This document shows, piece by piece, positions 17,001 to 24,899 of a stretch of DNA of 64,000 nt; position 1 is the stretch's first letter; each line of letters begins with the position of its first letter. The translations under genes and the position numbers were made by a program. The notes under the pieces are model-generated. The model was given only the letters and a program-made list of their open reading frames with translations. It made no database searches and was not told the origin of the DNA. Source of the stretch: an uncultured Christensenella sp. (GTDB lineage Bacteria; Bacillota; Clostridia; Christensenellales; Borkfalkiaceae); the NCBI GenBank assembly GCA_910585785.1, contig CAJUEV010000002.1:1-64000 (forward strand), read 5' to 3'.

Positions 17001-17224
17001 TTGTCGCTTTTGCCCGCCTCTGCCGAAAGAAATCTGGCAAAGGTATAAACCGAGGTCAAAAAAGTGCCTTCCACCGCCGCGCACACCGTTCTTTCGGCAA
17101 CAAGCGAAAGCCTGTCCTCGCAAAAAACCACGGTTTTTTGCCCCGCGTCTTCGTTGTATTTTACTATTTGTTTAAGTTTATTCAGCGCCGTTTCAAGCGC
17201 GGCGCAGTTAAACGCTTTAATCAT
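14087..17224 (-). CDS. addB: ATP-dependent nuclease subunit B (AddB)
   Basis: Partner of AddA: a degenerate helicase that recognises Chi, with its own RecB-type nuclease and an iron-sulfur cluster. The protein has GRIDRVDESGDMVRVVDYKT as nuclease core and the Cys pattern for a 4Fe-4S staple: one Cys in TYFACPYLGF and three in EACKYCKAGGCCGF near the C-terminus. The N-terminal Walker A region is not canonical, as is usual for AddB in several lineages. I take the ATG at 17224, though a GTG at 17230 is in frame. A TATAAT box ends only 6 bp before the ATG, so the mRNA may be leaderless. First gene of addB-addA. Confidence 0.92.
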   Translation of the reverse strand: MIKAFNCAALETALNKLKQIVKYNEDAGQKTVVFCEDRLSLVAERTVCAAVEGTFLTSVYTFARFLSAEAGKSDNVLSEQGSAMAVRRIIEEKKGELKLFKKLSAADSAQTVYDTIAILYASRISAQDVERAAQKGGVLGGKLHDLAIIYSEYEKYLEESGKQDRNGYLKRLAPVIEISDKIRGSTVVFLGFQAFTCTVTECACAAFSAAKNVCGLFIGGDEDIYVNEACAAFSAAAKEYGGAEICADAGERNEEAEALRRGLFNPESFYSQPSPSKRVHIYEARDGEEELEFIAASIKKHVLDGRERYAKISVMLPDMDVSERLLSRVFKRYRIPYYADRQIPLSEHSLCAFIINYLLCVVSGCRPCDVDMVVSSPYFPAERGDKDVFRNYALKLANYRGGVKRQPESGALEALGSDFGAVERVRELFLKGFYLLSDAVKSGICEGIRRVLAELCVKEKCENLAERFSAERPADAAFNARAYDGVISVLGEAETLTDGGVQLKEFIKILKSGFSAMKISLIPPKSDAVFVGDLAGTANSGSEVVFAARLTGDVPGASSDCALLTDREISALEDVNVLITPKIAQVNARRKEIIALNICAFRKHLYLTYPTEAGGEECGASEIIAYARAIFTSPSGENLKPTEIKKIEKSEIYAPYYCCEKLPALRRLQKFSRSPQTDAVYETLVRRGYAKEADAALKKRVYGDISSGEKLYLGYGGSISPTALETYFACPYLGFMRQGLRVREREEGAVRAVDTGNFIHSVLQDMAPLIDCAEGEEQFKDTARSVAQEKLKKLPYSSLTDSESGAYAASELVEEAVAVSAGMYEQIKNSSFAVAKTECSGEVVLEGGIKVYGRIDRVDESGDMVRVVDYKTGAIDASASKYYSGAKLQLPLYLLAASGGKRATGAYYFPAAVEYGDKKDGVFRLRGFMDGSDDVVAASDSNVKPKAKSEYVEAYLGVKKIDSAMPREDFSAFLEYSRLVAGKGAGEMVAGNVAPSPSGEACKYCKAGGCCGFAVGRDGEERKFSSVKCSEIAALVKSVKGEGNE

Positions 17225-17230
17225 AAGCAC

Positions 17231-17236
17231 ATTATA
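17231..17236 (-). promoter_or_regulatory. Extended -10 box directly before addB start
   Basis: Minus-strand TGCTATAAT (TATAAT at plus 17231-17236) ends 6 bp before the addB ATG. The -35 match (TTAAAA, 17 bp upstream) is poor. Transcription would begin at or next to the start codon. Confidence 0.5.
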
Positions 17237-17280
17237 GCATAAAGTTGAAGTAATTTTAAAGATTTTATGGCATAAAAGTT

Positions 17281-17309
17281 TTTACAATTTTAAAATACTG
17301 TGATATAAT
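17281..17309 (+). promoter_or_regulatory. Promoter of the lipoprotein gene
   Basis: TTTACA (17281-17286) and TATAAT (17304-17309), spaced by 17 bp, with TG one base upstream of the -10. It lies back to back with the addB promoter. Confidence 0.75.
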
Positions 17310-17336
17310 GACCGCATAGAATTTTTAAGGAAAATT

Positions 17337-18494
17337 ATGAAAAAACCGACTTTTATAATTGCGACGGGCGTCGCCGCGTGCTGCGCGGTATTTGCAGCGG
17401 GCTGCGCCGGAGGAAAAACTCAGAATCTGGCGGTACTTTCTTCCAACTGGTATTCGGGAACGGGCTATAACGGCTTTCAACCCACTATTTGCGAAGACAA
17501 CGCCCCCGAATTCTCCGCGGAAAAAATCACATACAAAGTAACGCACGAACAACTTGCCGAAAAATATCAAAACAAATATTACTCGGTAACATACGGCGAA
17601 GGCACTTACGTAACCGAGTTTTACGCCGCGGATTTTTCTTATGAAAATTTCGGCTACCCTTCCGAATTTATAGAAGAATATTCCGAAAAGGGCACGTTTA
17701 AGGCGTACTGCTATAAAACCGTACTTGACATTCCTTCGGTAACGTTTACCCTTAAATCGGACGAGACAGCCCCCAAGACGCTTGAAGGCGACTACGTTGA
17801 AACGGAAAGCTGGTTTCTTTCCGTAAAGGACTATTTGCGCCCCCTTTACTCGGTGCAAAAAGTAAAAAGCGTAACGCCGAACACTAGGCGCCCCGCAAAA
17901 CTTGAAGAAGGCTACGCCTACAAGACTTACGACAGGGTTTACGAAAACTTTTACAGCGTCGACGGTAAATCTGTTATAACCAAAACAACGGACAACCTTG
18001 CAACGGAAAACAAAACAAGCGTAAGCGAATCTATTGATTTAAGCAAATCCAAAAATTCGCTGTTTGACCTTAACTCGCTTGACGTTGTTGCCCGCGCAAC
18101 CAACCTTTCGGCGGGAAGCGGACTGTTGCAGGCGATAAGTTTGTATATACCCAAAAGCGGAACGGTTGAAAACTTCAACCTTGCCGGCTCTGACAGACCG
18201 CTTTTAAGCGACGAAACAAAAAACAAAGAACTGTTGACCGCGCTTGAAGGCAAGTTGACTGAAAAAGAACTTTACACCCCCGTTGAAAAGGGATTGCAGA
18301 CCGTGGCGGTTACGGTAAATTACAGCGGAACGCAGCCGGGAGGCGCGCAAACGTACTGGTTTGCCGCGATTGAAAACAAGCGCAACAACGTAGGCCGCGC
18401 AACTATGCTTAAACTTTCTATGCCCGTTTCTTACAATCTGGGAACGATAAATTATACGTTGGAAAGTTTCCAAAGCAACTTGTGGAATAAATAA
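17337..18494 (+). CDS. Secreted lipoprotein of unknown function
   Basis: 385 residues. The N-terminus is a lipoprotein signal: KK, a hydrophobic stretch (FIIATGVAACCAVFA) and a lipobox AAGC with the modified Cys at about residue 23. The mature part is rich in Tyr, Thr, Ser and Lys, shows beta-type alternation and has no recognised domain. It would be anchored on the outer face of the membrane. It has its own promoter (17281-17309), an AAGGAAAATT ribosome site and a strong terminator, so it is monocistronic. Such proteins are common as lineage-specific surface proteins in gut Clostridia; no function is claimed. Confidence 0.75.
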   Translation: MKKPTFIIATGVAACCAVFAAGCAGGKTQNLAVLSSNWYSGTGYNGFQPTICEDNAPEFSAEKITYKVTHEQLAEKYQNKYYSVTYGEGTYVTEFYAADFSYENFGYPSEFIEEYSEKGTFKAYCYKTVLDIPSVTFTLKSDETAPKTLEGDYVETESWFLSVKDYLRPLYSVQKVKSVTPNTRRPAKLEEGYAYKTYDRVYENFYSVDGKSVITKTTDNLATENKTSVSESIDLSKSKNSLFDLNSLDVVARATNLSAGSGLLQAISLYIPKSGTVENFNLAGSDRPLLSDETKNKELLTALEGKLTEKELYTPVEKGLQTVAVTVNYSGTQPGGAQTYWFAAIENKRNNVGRATMLKLSMPVSYNLGTINYTLESFQSNLWNK

Positions 18495-18508
18495 AAAATT
18501 TAAATCAA

Positions 18509-18542
18509 ATCGCCCCGAACGGAAAATTCCGTTCGGGGCGAT
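18509..18542. terminator. Bidirectional terminator
   Basis: ATCGCCCCGAACGGAA pairs with its complement (18527-18542); T-rich sequence follows on the plus strand. It ends the lipoprotein transcript and faces the convergent dehydrogenase gene. Confidence 0.9.
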
Positions 18543-18579
18543 ATTTTTATTTCGATATTTTTATGTCGTAAAAAATAAA

Positions 18580-19524
18580 TCAATTAACGGTATTTTGAGG
18601 TTTGCCGCTTAAAAAAGCCGCAAGATTTGCCGCCGCAACTCCAACAAGCCGTTCGCGCGTTTCCTTGGCAACCCACGCTATATGCGGGGTTATAAGGCAG
18701 TTTTTAGCGTTTAGCAACGGATTGTTCGCCGCCATAGGCTCTACGTCCACCGTATCAAGGCACGCGCCGGCAAGCCTGCCTTCATTCAATGCCGAAGCAA
18801 GCGCAGCCTCGTCCACAAGTCCGCCGCGCGCAGTGTTTACAAGCACGGCGTCCTTTTTCATCAAAGCCAGCGTTTCCGCGTTTATCATTTTAGCCGTCGC
18901 TTCGGTCAGCGGACAGTGCAGCGAAACCACGTCGCACGTTTTAAGCAAAGTTTCCAACGAAACGCACTCAAACGGGCAATTTTCAGGCACGGTGCGCGTG
19001 CAAATCTTGACTTCGGCGCCGAACGCCTGCGCAATACAAGCAACCTTTTTGCCGATATTGCCGTAGCCGTATATCCCGAAAACTTTTCCGCTGAGTTCGC
19101 GCGTGGGGAAAGGGAAATAGCAAAAAGTCTTGCTTTTTACCCAATCGCCCGCGGCAACCGACGCGGTGTATTCGGTTATTTTACCGTAAAAATTCAAAAG
19201 CAGCGCAAAAACGTGCTGGCTTACGGAGTTTGTAGAGTAGTCCGGAACGTTGCAAACGGTTATTCCGCGCTTGTTGCAAGCGTTTATATCAACCTGATTG
19301 TAGCCCGTCGCAAAAGTACCCACGTATCTCAATAACGGACAGTGAGAAAGCAGCTCCTCGTCCACCGTAACTTTGTTTATAAGCAAAACTTCGCAATCGC
19401 TTACAAGCGCAAAAAGTTCTTTGCGCGACAATTCGCCGAAATACTTTACCTCGCCTAATTTTTCAAAAGCGGATAAATCCAAATCACCGTTCGTCATTCC
19501 GCTTGTACATAAAGCAATTTTCAT
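18580..19524 (-). CDS. D-isomer-specific 2-hydroxyacid dehydrogenase (hydroxypyruvate/glycerate type)
   Basis: 314-residue NAD(P)-dependent oxidoreductase. The nucleotide-binding motif GIYGYGNIG lies near residue 150, the signature LMKKDAVLVNTARGGLVDE and the catalytic Arg/Glu/His set (NTARGG, DTVDVEPM, TPHIAW) are present, and the length is typical. Close relatives act as glycerate dehydrogenase or hydroxypyruvate reductase, but substrate cannot be fixed from sequence alone. It overlaps the downstream end of the YjbR gene by 4 bp and shares an operon with it and a small upstream ORF. Confidence 0.88.
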   Translation of the reverse strand: MKIALCTSGMTNGDLDLSAFEKLGEVKYFGELSRKELFALVSDCEVLLINKVTVDEELLSHCPLLRYVGTFATGYNQVDINACNKRGITVCNVPDYSTNSVSQHVFALLLNFYGKITEYTASVAAGDWVKSKTFCYFPFPTRELSGKVFGIYGYGNIGKKVACIAQAFGAEVKICTRTVPENCPFECVSLETLLKTCDVVSLHCPLTEATAKMINAETLALMKKDAVLVNTARGGLVDEAALASALNEGRLAGACLDTVDVEPMAANNPLLNAKNCLITPHIAWVAKETRERLVGVAAANLAAFLSGKPQNTVN

Positions 19525-19919
19525 ACTTCCTCCTTCGGCTTTTTGCCGCTTGCGGTAAAATCGTAACTTAATTTTATAAGCGCCTTAACTTCGTCTTTTT
19601 CAATTTCTTCGCCCGTTACAACCGAAATCCAAAGCCTTTTGTTCATATGATAGGACGGAAAAACGCCCTTGGGATATTTTTGGCGCAAAAACTCCTGCAA
19701 GTCGGGCGGGCACTTTAAATTAAGCACCTCTCTTTCCTTTTCGGCGTCAACGCCGTATCTTTCAAAATAATGCGCCGGCGCCTTCAAAACTATGCCGAAC
19801 CACTTGTTGTTGTCCTTTCTTCTTAAAACCGTAGTGTAAAAATCGCCTTCAAACGGTTTATCGTAAGAGCCGTAAGGCAAATTAACGGCAAAATCGACAA
19901 TTTCTTCGTAAGTTATCAT
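19521..19919 (-). CDS. MmcQ/YjbR family protein
   Basis: 132 residues with the CyaY-like DNA-binding fold of the MmcQ/YjbR family: the N-terminal ITYEEIVDFAVNLP, DKPFEGDFYTTVLRR, the NKWFGIVL strand, and the SYHMNKRLWISV motif diagnostic of the family. The molecular role is not established; some members sit next to DNA-modification or stress genes. It overlaps both neighbours by 4 bp, so the three genes are translationally coupled. Confidence 0.9.
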   Translation of the reverse strand: MITYEEIVDFAVNLPYGSYDKPFEGDFYTTVLRRKDNNKWFGIVLKAPAHYFERYGVDAEKEREVLNLKCPPDLQEFLRQKYPKGVFPSYHMNKRLWISVVTGEEIEKDEVKALIKLSYDFTASGKKPKEEV

Positions 19920-20194
19920 ACAAGTTCAAAGTAAATTTCATCCTCGCCAATGCCCGTTTCGCGAAAAAACTCCGCCCTCGGATTATCGCCGTCCAACACA
20001 TAATAATGCGCTTGCGCTCCTTCCATCAGCCTGAAACAAACCGCGCCGTTCGCAACCTCGTCAATAATTATCCTGAAAAACGACAAACGGAAAATTTCGT
20101 CCAAAACAAATTCTCCCTTTACGGCTTCCATCGTCTGAACTCCGCCGTACTCGGTATCGTACGCGGCGGAACACGCGGTAATTTTCAACTTCAT
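19916..20194 (-). CDS. Small hypothetical protein
   Basis: 92 residues, soluble and acidic, mostly beta-strand by pattern (MKLKITACSAAYDTEYGGVQ start; EIFRLSFFRIIIDEVANGAV in the middle). Cys and Tyr at the N-terminus are not arranged as a metal site. It overlaps the YjbR gene by 4 bp and is the first gene of that three-gene set. No family recognised. Confidence 0.6.
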   Translation of the reverse strand: MKLKITACSAAYDTEYGGVQTMEAVKGEFVLDEIFRLSFFRIIIDEVANGAVCFRLMEGAQAHYYVLDGDNPRAEFFRETGIGEDEIYFELV

Positions 20195-20345
20195 AATTTA
20201 TATTTTAACAAAAACCGCGGCAAAATGCAACGGAATTTTGCGCCTATGCGCCCGCTTTGGCAAATGGAAATAGCGCAAATCGTTTGCAACCGCCTGAAAA
20301 CGGCTTATAAACATAGCGTTATTACAAGCAACCGCGGCGGAAATG

Positions 20346-20375
20346 TTTACATTCGGCGGGTTGTTGTGATATAAT
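20346..20375 (+). promoter_or_regulatory. Promoter of the restriction-modification unit
   Basis: TTTACA (20346-20351) and TATAAT (20370-20375) spaced by 18 bp, with TG upstream of the -10. It sits about 35 bp before the TTG start at 20410. Confidence 0.7.
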
Positions 20376-20409
20376 TTAAGCGACGAAACGGATTAAGGAA
20401 AATCTGAAT

Positions 20410-22014
20410 TTGAAAACTGACGGCACGCAAAACGAAAATTTAACCGATGACCGCCCCGCAGCGGCGGAAAACGAAAAAGTTTTTTTAGCGGACAAATTTG
20501 AAAATTACAACTTAAACGCATACAAAAACGACGTTTGCGAATACGGGCTTAAACGGACGTGGGCGGGTATTACGCGGCGCGTGTTGGACGGCGAAACGCA
20601 AAACGCCTTTTTAAACGCGGAAAATTTTGCCGACTTGTACGAGGCGGGGCTGGCGCTTGAAAACAAACTTTTAAAAAAGCAGAGCGGACAGTATTTTACG
20701 CCCGACGACGTTGCCGCGGTTATGGCGGATTGGTTTGACGGGTTGGAGGGCGAAAACGTCTGTGACGCGGGTTGCGGCACAGGCAGACTTATTTTGTCGT
20801 ATTTTAAAAAAATAGGCTTTGACGAAACGCGAAAACTTATTTCAAGCGGCAGACTGTATCTTTACGATACGGACGAAACCGCGCTTAACGTTTGCAAAAC
20901 AATTATCGCGCTTAAATACGGAAAGGACCTTTCCGATAAAATCAACTGCGTGACGCAAGATTTTCTTGACGAAAAACTTACTTTGCCGAAAAACTGCAAA
21001 GTTATAAGCAACCCCCCCTATTCCATTATAAACGCTATCCCGAAAAATTGGGCAAAAACGGAAGTTACGTCCTGCACAAAAGAACTTTACGCAGCGTTTA
21101 TGGAAAAAATAATAACCCAAAGCAAAGCCGCGGTTATTATAACGCCGTACAGTTTTATAGGCGGAAATAAGTTTTACGCTTTGCGAAAACTTATGAACGC
21201 GCGAAACGGGTTTATAGTGTCGTTTGACAACGTCCCCGGCAACATATTCTGCGGAAAAAAACACGGTATTTTCAACACCAACTCGGCGAACTCGGTAAGG
21301 GCTGCCATAACCGTAGTAACTTCGCGCAAAGACGAAACGGGGTTTAAACTTTCACCGCTTATCAGGTTTAAAAACAGCGAACGGAAAAAACTGCTTGAAG
21401 CGAAAACGCTTGAAAATTTTATTTATCAAGAAAATCAGGTTGTATCCGAAGCGGATAAAAAATATTATAAATGCGACAAGTCGCTTGGCGGAATATGGAA
21501 GGTGTGGCACCGAAAAAGCCGAAACACGCTTGCAGATTATCTGAACAACGATGGAAAATACTTGATTTCCGTGCCCACGACCTGCCGCTATTATACCACC
21601 GCGTTTAACGGGGTTTTAAACAGAACGGGGCAAACGCAACTGCGCTTTGCGGACAAGGACGTATTTAACTATGTTTTTTGCCTTATAAACTCCTCCTTTG
21701 TGTATTGGTACTGGCGCCTTTACGACGGCGGAATAACTTACCCAAAAGGGCTTTTGGAAAGCGTTCCCGTATTTTTTGACCTTCTTACCGACGGCGACAA
21801 AAAATTTTTTGAGAAAACCGCGGAAGAAATGATTGCCCGCGCCGGCGAATTTATCATCACAAAAAACAACGTAGGCGTTCAGGAAAACATTAAATACCCT
21901 GCGGAATACAGAAATAAAATAAACGCAAAGCTGCTTAAAATTTTGGGATTGGACGAAGACGAAAGCGTTTTTGAAGTACTTCACGCCCACTCGGCTTTCG
22001 GGGAGGACAATTAA
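20410..22014 (+). CDS. Adenine-specific DNA methyltransferase (type II, gamma/TaqI-like)
   Basis: 534 residues. SAM-binding motif I is DAGCGTGRLI (near residue 118), and the catalytic motif IV is NPPY (near residue 200), giving N6-adenine methylation. The region before motif I, KKQSGQYFTPDDVAAVMADW, is typical of Eco57I/TaqI-type enzymes with a C-terminal target-recognition domain (about residues 330-520). The start codon is TTG with AAGGA upstream. The stop overlaps the next gene's start by one base (TAATG), so methylase is made first and translation is coupled, the usual arrangement for protecting the host. The recognition sequence cannot be read from the protein. Confidence 0.9.
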   Translation: MKTDGTQNENLTDDRPAAAENEKVFLADKFENYNLNAYKNDVCEYGLKRTWAGITRRVLDGETQNAFLNAENFADLYEAGLALENKLLKKQSGQYFTPDDVAAVMADWFDGLEGENVCDAGCGTGRLILSYFKKIGFDETRKLISSGRLYLYDTDETALNVCKTIIALKYGKDLSDKINCVTQDFLDEKLTLPKNCKVISNPPYSIINAIPKNWAKTEVTSCTKELYAAFMEKIITQSKAAVIITPYSFIGGNKFYALRKLMNARNGFIVSFDNVPGNIFCGKKHGIFNTNSANSVRAAITVVTSRKDETGFKLSPLIRFKNSERKKLLEAKTLENFIYQENQVVSEADKKYYKCDKSLGGIWKVWHRKSRNTLADYLNNDGKYLISVPTTCRYYTTAFNGVLNRTGQTQLRFADKDVFNYVFCLINSSFVYWYWRLYDGGITYPKGLLESVPVFFDLLTDGDKKFFEKTAEEMIARAGEFIITKNNVGVQENIKYPAEYRNKINAKLLKILGLDEDESVFEVLHAHSAFGEDN

Positions 22015-23111
22015 TGGCACTGACGGAAACTCAAAATTGGCTTTTGCGCAATTTTTACAGCCGCCCCGCCACGCCCGTCGTGTTCGATAAAACCGACAGA
22101 AACAAAATTTGGGGATTGGCAAAAAATAAAACACAGCAGCAAAATGATATTGCAAAGCGCTGCCCCGCGCTTAACCACCAAATTGAAAGAAGTTTAAAAA
22201 GCGGCGGAAATATTCAGTCGGCGGTTTTCAGCGAGTGCGCTTACGCGCAGACGTATGCAAATATGCTGAATTTGAATAATTTTACGGTGGTGACCGACGG
22301 CGCCAAAGATTTGCCGCAAAGCGTTGTCGCTTTACTTAAAAAGCACAGCCTGACCCCGCGTTACGCTTACGTAAGCAGCGACGGCGAGTTGTTTTTGGTT
22401 CAGGCGGGAGGGTGCGCCGGCGTGGATTGCGCGCTTATTGACGCGCAAATAGACAAGGCGTACACAATAGAGTTTAAAGAGCCGTACGCAAAAGCAACCG
22501 AAGCGGATTTACCTAAATACGGCGACGACGGAAAAATTTTTATAACCGAAAAATTTTTAAACAAATACCCGCAGTATCGGGCAATGCTTAAAGAACAGGG
22601 CAATCTCAATTTTTTTGAACGCGTAGGACACAACATAAACGATTTTTCCGCCGAAAGCATAAAAAAAGCGCTTACCGAAAACTATGAAAGCAAGCACGCG
22701 GACGTTATAATTACGGAAGATAAGCAAGGACTGCTGACAATGCTGCCCGCAAACGAAGCCCATACTTTCGCCGCTCAGGGAGAAATAAGACCCGCCGGCA
22801 GAAACAGCTGCAAAGTTTGGACAACCGACTACCTTCGCAAACTGATAACAAGCAAAGGCGGCACAATTACGGGCACTACGGTAAAAATAAGTTATTCGCA
22901 ATTGAAGCCTGCACAGCCGCGCGGAGGAAAGGGAATTACCCGTTACAAAATTAATCCCCTGTTTTTCGTTCGCGCCGAAAATTGCCGCGTCAACGGAGAA
23001 ATTGCCGAGTTCGATTTAGGCAAAGTGCGGCAACTGCGCCCCACCATAGCAAGCAAATACAATTTTGAAAATTTAAATTATTTTGAAGTAAAAAAACATT
23101 ATTTTGAATAA
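22014..23111 (+). CDS. Probable type II restriction endonuclease
   Basis: 365 residues with no family I can name. It is coupled to the methylase by a one-base overlap and followed at once by a terminator, the position of the cognate nuclease. A PD-(D/E)XK-like core is visible: Asp residues in GVDCALIDAQIDKAY followed by YTIEFKEPYAK (E-x-K). The N-terminus is helical and the C-terminal 150 residues (YSQLKPAQPRGGKGITRYKI) look like a DNA-contacting region. Function is inferred from position and the weak motif. Confidence 0.7.
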   Translation: MALTETQNWLLRNFYSRPATPVVFDKTDRNKIWGLAKNKTQQQNDIAKRCPALNHQIERSLKSGGNIQSAVFSECAYAQTYANMLNLNNFTVVTDGAKDLPQSVVALLKKHSLTPRYAYVSSDGELFLVQAGGCAGVDCALIDAQIDKAYTIEFKEPYAKATEADLPKYGDDGKIFITEKFLNKYPQYRAMLKEQGNLNFFERVGHNINDFSAESIKKALTENYESKHADVIITEDKQGLLTMLPANEAHTFAAQGEIRPAGRNSCKVWTTDYLRKLITSKGGTITGTTVKISYSQLKPAQPRGGKGITRYKINPLFFVRAENCRVNGEIAEFDLGKVRQLRPTIASKYNFENLNYFEVKKHYFE

Positions 23112-23115
23112 AAGC

Positions 23116-23157
23116 AAAACGCCCCCGCTTTTCAAACAAGAAAAGCGGGGGCGTTTT
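23116..23157. terminator. Bidirectional terminator between endonuclease and hydA
   Basis: AAAACGCCCCCGCTTTT pairs perfectly with AAAAGCGGGGGCGTTTT around an 8-base loop, with A/T runs built into both ends. Confidence 0.92.
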
Positions 23158-23169
23158 TATGTAATTTAA

Positions 23170-24885
23170 TCAATATTTTTCGCGTTTTGCGTACTTGGTG
23201 TGCAAAAGTTTGTGCGCCTTGGGCGAGTTGGGTTCGCCCAAAAATTCTTTATACAGCGTTTCAACCGCGGGATTTTCGTGCGAGCAGCGCATTTTATCCT
23301 GCTGGTCATAGTCGTAAAGCGCCTGCGCGCGCACCGTCTTCAAGTCGATATTGTTGCGAACTTCGTCGTGAACGTAAGGCTGCCCGCCGCCGTTTATACA
23401 GCCGCCGGGACAAGCCATAATTTCAACGAAAGTATAATTTTTTTCGCCGCTCTTAATCGCCTCTATAACCTTTCTGGCGTTGCCCAAACCGCTTGCAACC
23501 GCAACGTTTACCGTAGTTCCTCCGACGGTATAAACGGCTTCTTTAACGCCCTGCGTGCCGCGCACCTCTTTAAATTCAAGCGGGGCGCCCGAGCCGCCCA
23601 GTTTATAAGCCGCCGTACGCAAAGCCGCTTCCATAACGCCGCCCGTCGCGCCGAATATTGCGCCCGCGCCGCTTGCTTCGCCAAACGGACTGTCGTACTC
23701 CTCGTCGGCTATATTTACAAAGTCTATGCCCGCTTCCTTAATCATTTTCGCAAGTTCGCGGGTGGTAAGCGCCGCGTCCGTATACTTGCCTAGTTCTTCA
23801 CGGGTAATTTCAAACTTTTTAGCCGTGCAGGGAATTACGGAAACCACGTAAAGATTTTCCGGTTTTATACCGTTCTTTTCACAATAATACGTTTTCAGCA
23901 ATGCGGAAAACATCTCCTGCGGGGATTTGCAGGTGGAAAGGTTGGGCAAAAGTTCGGGATAGTAATGCTCGGCAAATTTAATCCAACCGGGGCAGCAACT
24001 TGTAAACATAGGCGTTACCCCGCCGTTTTTAAGCCTTCCAAGCAACTCGTTCGCCTCTTCCATAATAGTCAAATCGGCGGTGGTATCCATATTGAAGCAC
24101 TTCACGTCGCCAAGCTGCTTTATTGCGGAAACCATTTTTCCTTCAACGTTGGTGCCTACGGGCAAGCCGAACGCCTCGCCCAAAGTGGCGCGTACGGAAG
24201 GCGCGGTATAAAACACAACCTGTTTTTCGGGGTCTACAATTGCGCCCCAAACGTCCGCAACCGCGCTCTTTTCATAAAGCGCGCCTACGGGACAGGCAAC
24301 AACGCACTGTCCGCAGTTTACGCACGGCGTAAACGCAAGCGAAACGTCGTACGGCGAACCTATCGTCTTTACATATCCCCTGTTTTTGGGACCTATCGCG
24401 CCGATAGTCTGGTGTTCGCACGCGGCAACGCAGCGCGTGCACATTATGCACTTGGAGTTATCGCGCACGACGGAAGCGGACAAATCGTCAATAGGTTTAA
24501 TATCGTGGTCCGTGCCGAATTTATCTTCCTCGGCGTTATATTCCAACGCAAGTTTCTGCAACTCGCAGTTCATCGAGCGAACGCAGCTTAAACACTTCTT
24601 TTTATGGGTGGAAAGTATAAGTTCAAGCGTGGTTTTTCTTGATTTTCTTACTTTTGGAGTGTTTGTGCGCACTTCCATTCCTTCCGAAACGGGATAAACG
24701 CACGCCGCCACAAGCCCCCTTGCGCCTGTCGCTTCCACAAGGCACATACGGCACGAGCCCACGCACTGAACGTCCTTCAAATAGCACAGAGTGGGTATTC
24801 TTATATTTGCAAGTTTAGCCGCCTGTAAAATAGTAGAGCCTTCCGGCACGCTTACCGCTATGCCGTTTATTTTTAAATTAACCAT
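23170..24885 (-). CDS. hydA: [FeFe] hydrogenase catalytic subunit HydA (NADH-linked, trimeric type)
   Basis: Catalytic subunit that forms or oxidises H2 at the H-cluster. In order: N-terminal [2Fe-2S] ferredoxin domain (C34, C45, C48, C62), a His-Cys3 cluster (H94, C98, C101, C107), two [4Fe-4S] motifs (CIMCTRCVAAC and CVNCGQCVVACP), then the H-cluster motifs TSCCPGW, PCTAKKFE and MACPGGCINGGG. The usual Met before PCTAKK is Ile here. The ATG at 24885 with GGGGAGGAAG upstream is preferred over one at 24903. With hydB and hydC it forms a HydABC complex, which in other anaerobes bifurcates electrons between NADH, ferredoxin and H2; the bifurcating property is inferred. It is the distal gene of hydCBA. 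Confidence 0.95.
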   Translation of the reverse strand: MVNLKINGIAVSVPEGSTILQAAKLANIRIPTLCYLKDVQCVGSCRMCLVEATGARGLVAACVYPVSEGMEVRTNTPKVRKSRKTTLELILSTHKKKCLSCVRSMNCELQKLALEYNAEEDKFGTDHDIKPIDDLSASVVRDNSKCIMCTRCVAACEHQTIGAIGPKNRGYVKTIGSPYDVSLAFTPCVNCGQCVVACPVGALYEKSAVADVWGAIVDPEKQVVFYTAPSVRATLGEAFGLPVGTNVEGKMVSAIKQLGDVKCFNMDTTADLTIMEEANELLGRLKNGGVTPMFTSCCPGWIKFAEHYYPELLPNLSTCKSPQEMFSALLKTYYCEKNGIKPENLYVVSVIPCTAKKFEITREELGKYTDAALTTRELAKMIKEAGIDFVNIADEEYDSPFGEASGAGAIFGATGGVMEAALRTAAYKLGGSGAPLEFKEVRGTQGVKEAVYTVGGTTVNVAVASGLGNARKVIEAIKSGEKNYTFVEIMACPGGCINGGGQPYVHDEVRNNIDLKTVRAQALYDYDQQDKMRCSHENPAVETLYKEFLGEPNSPKAHKLLHTKYAKREKY

Positions 24886-24899
24886 CGTACTTCCTCCCC

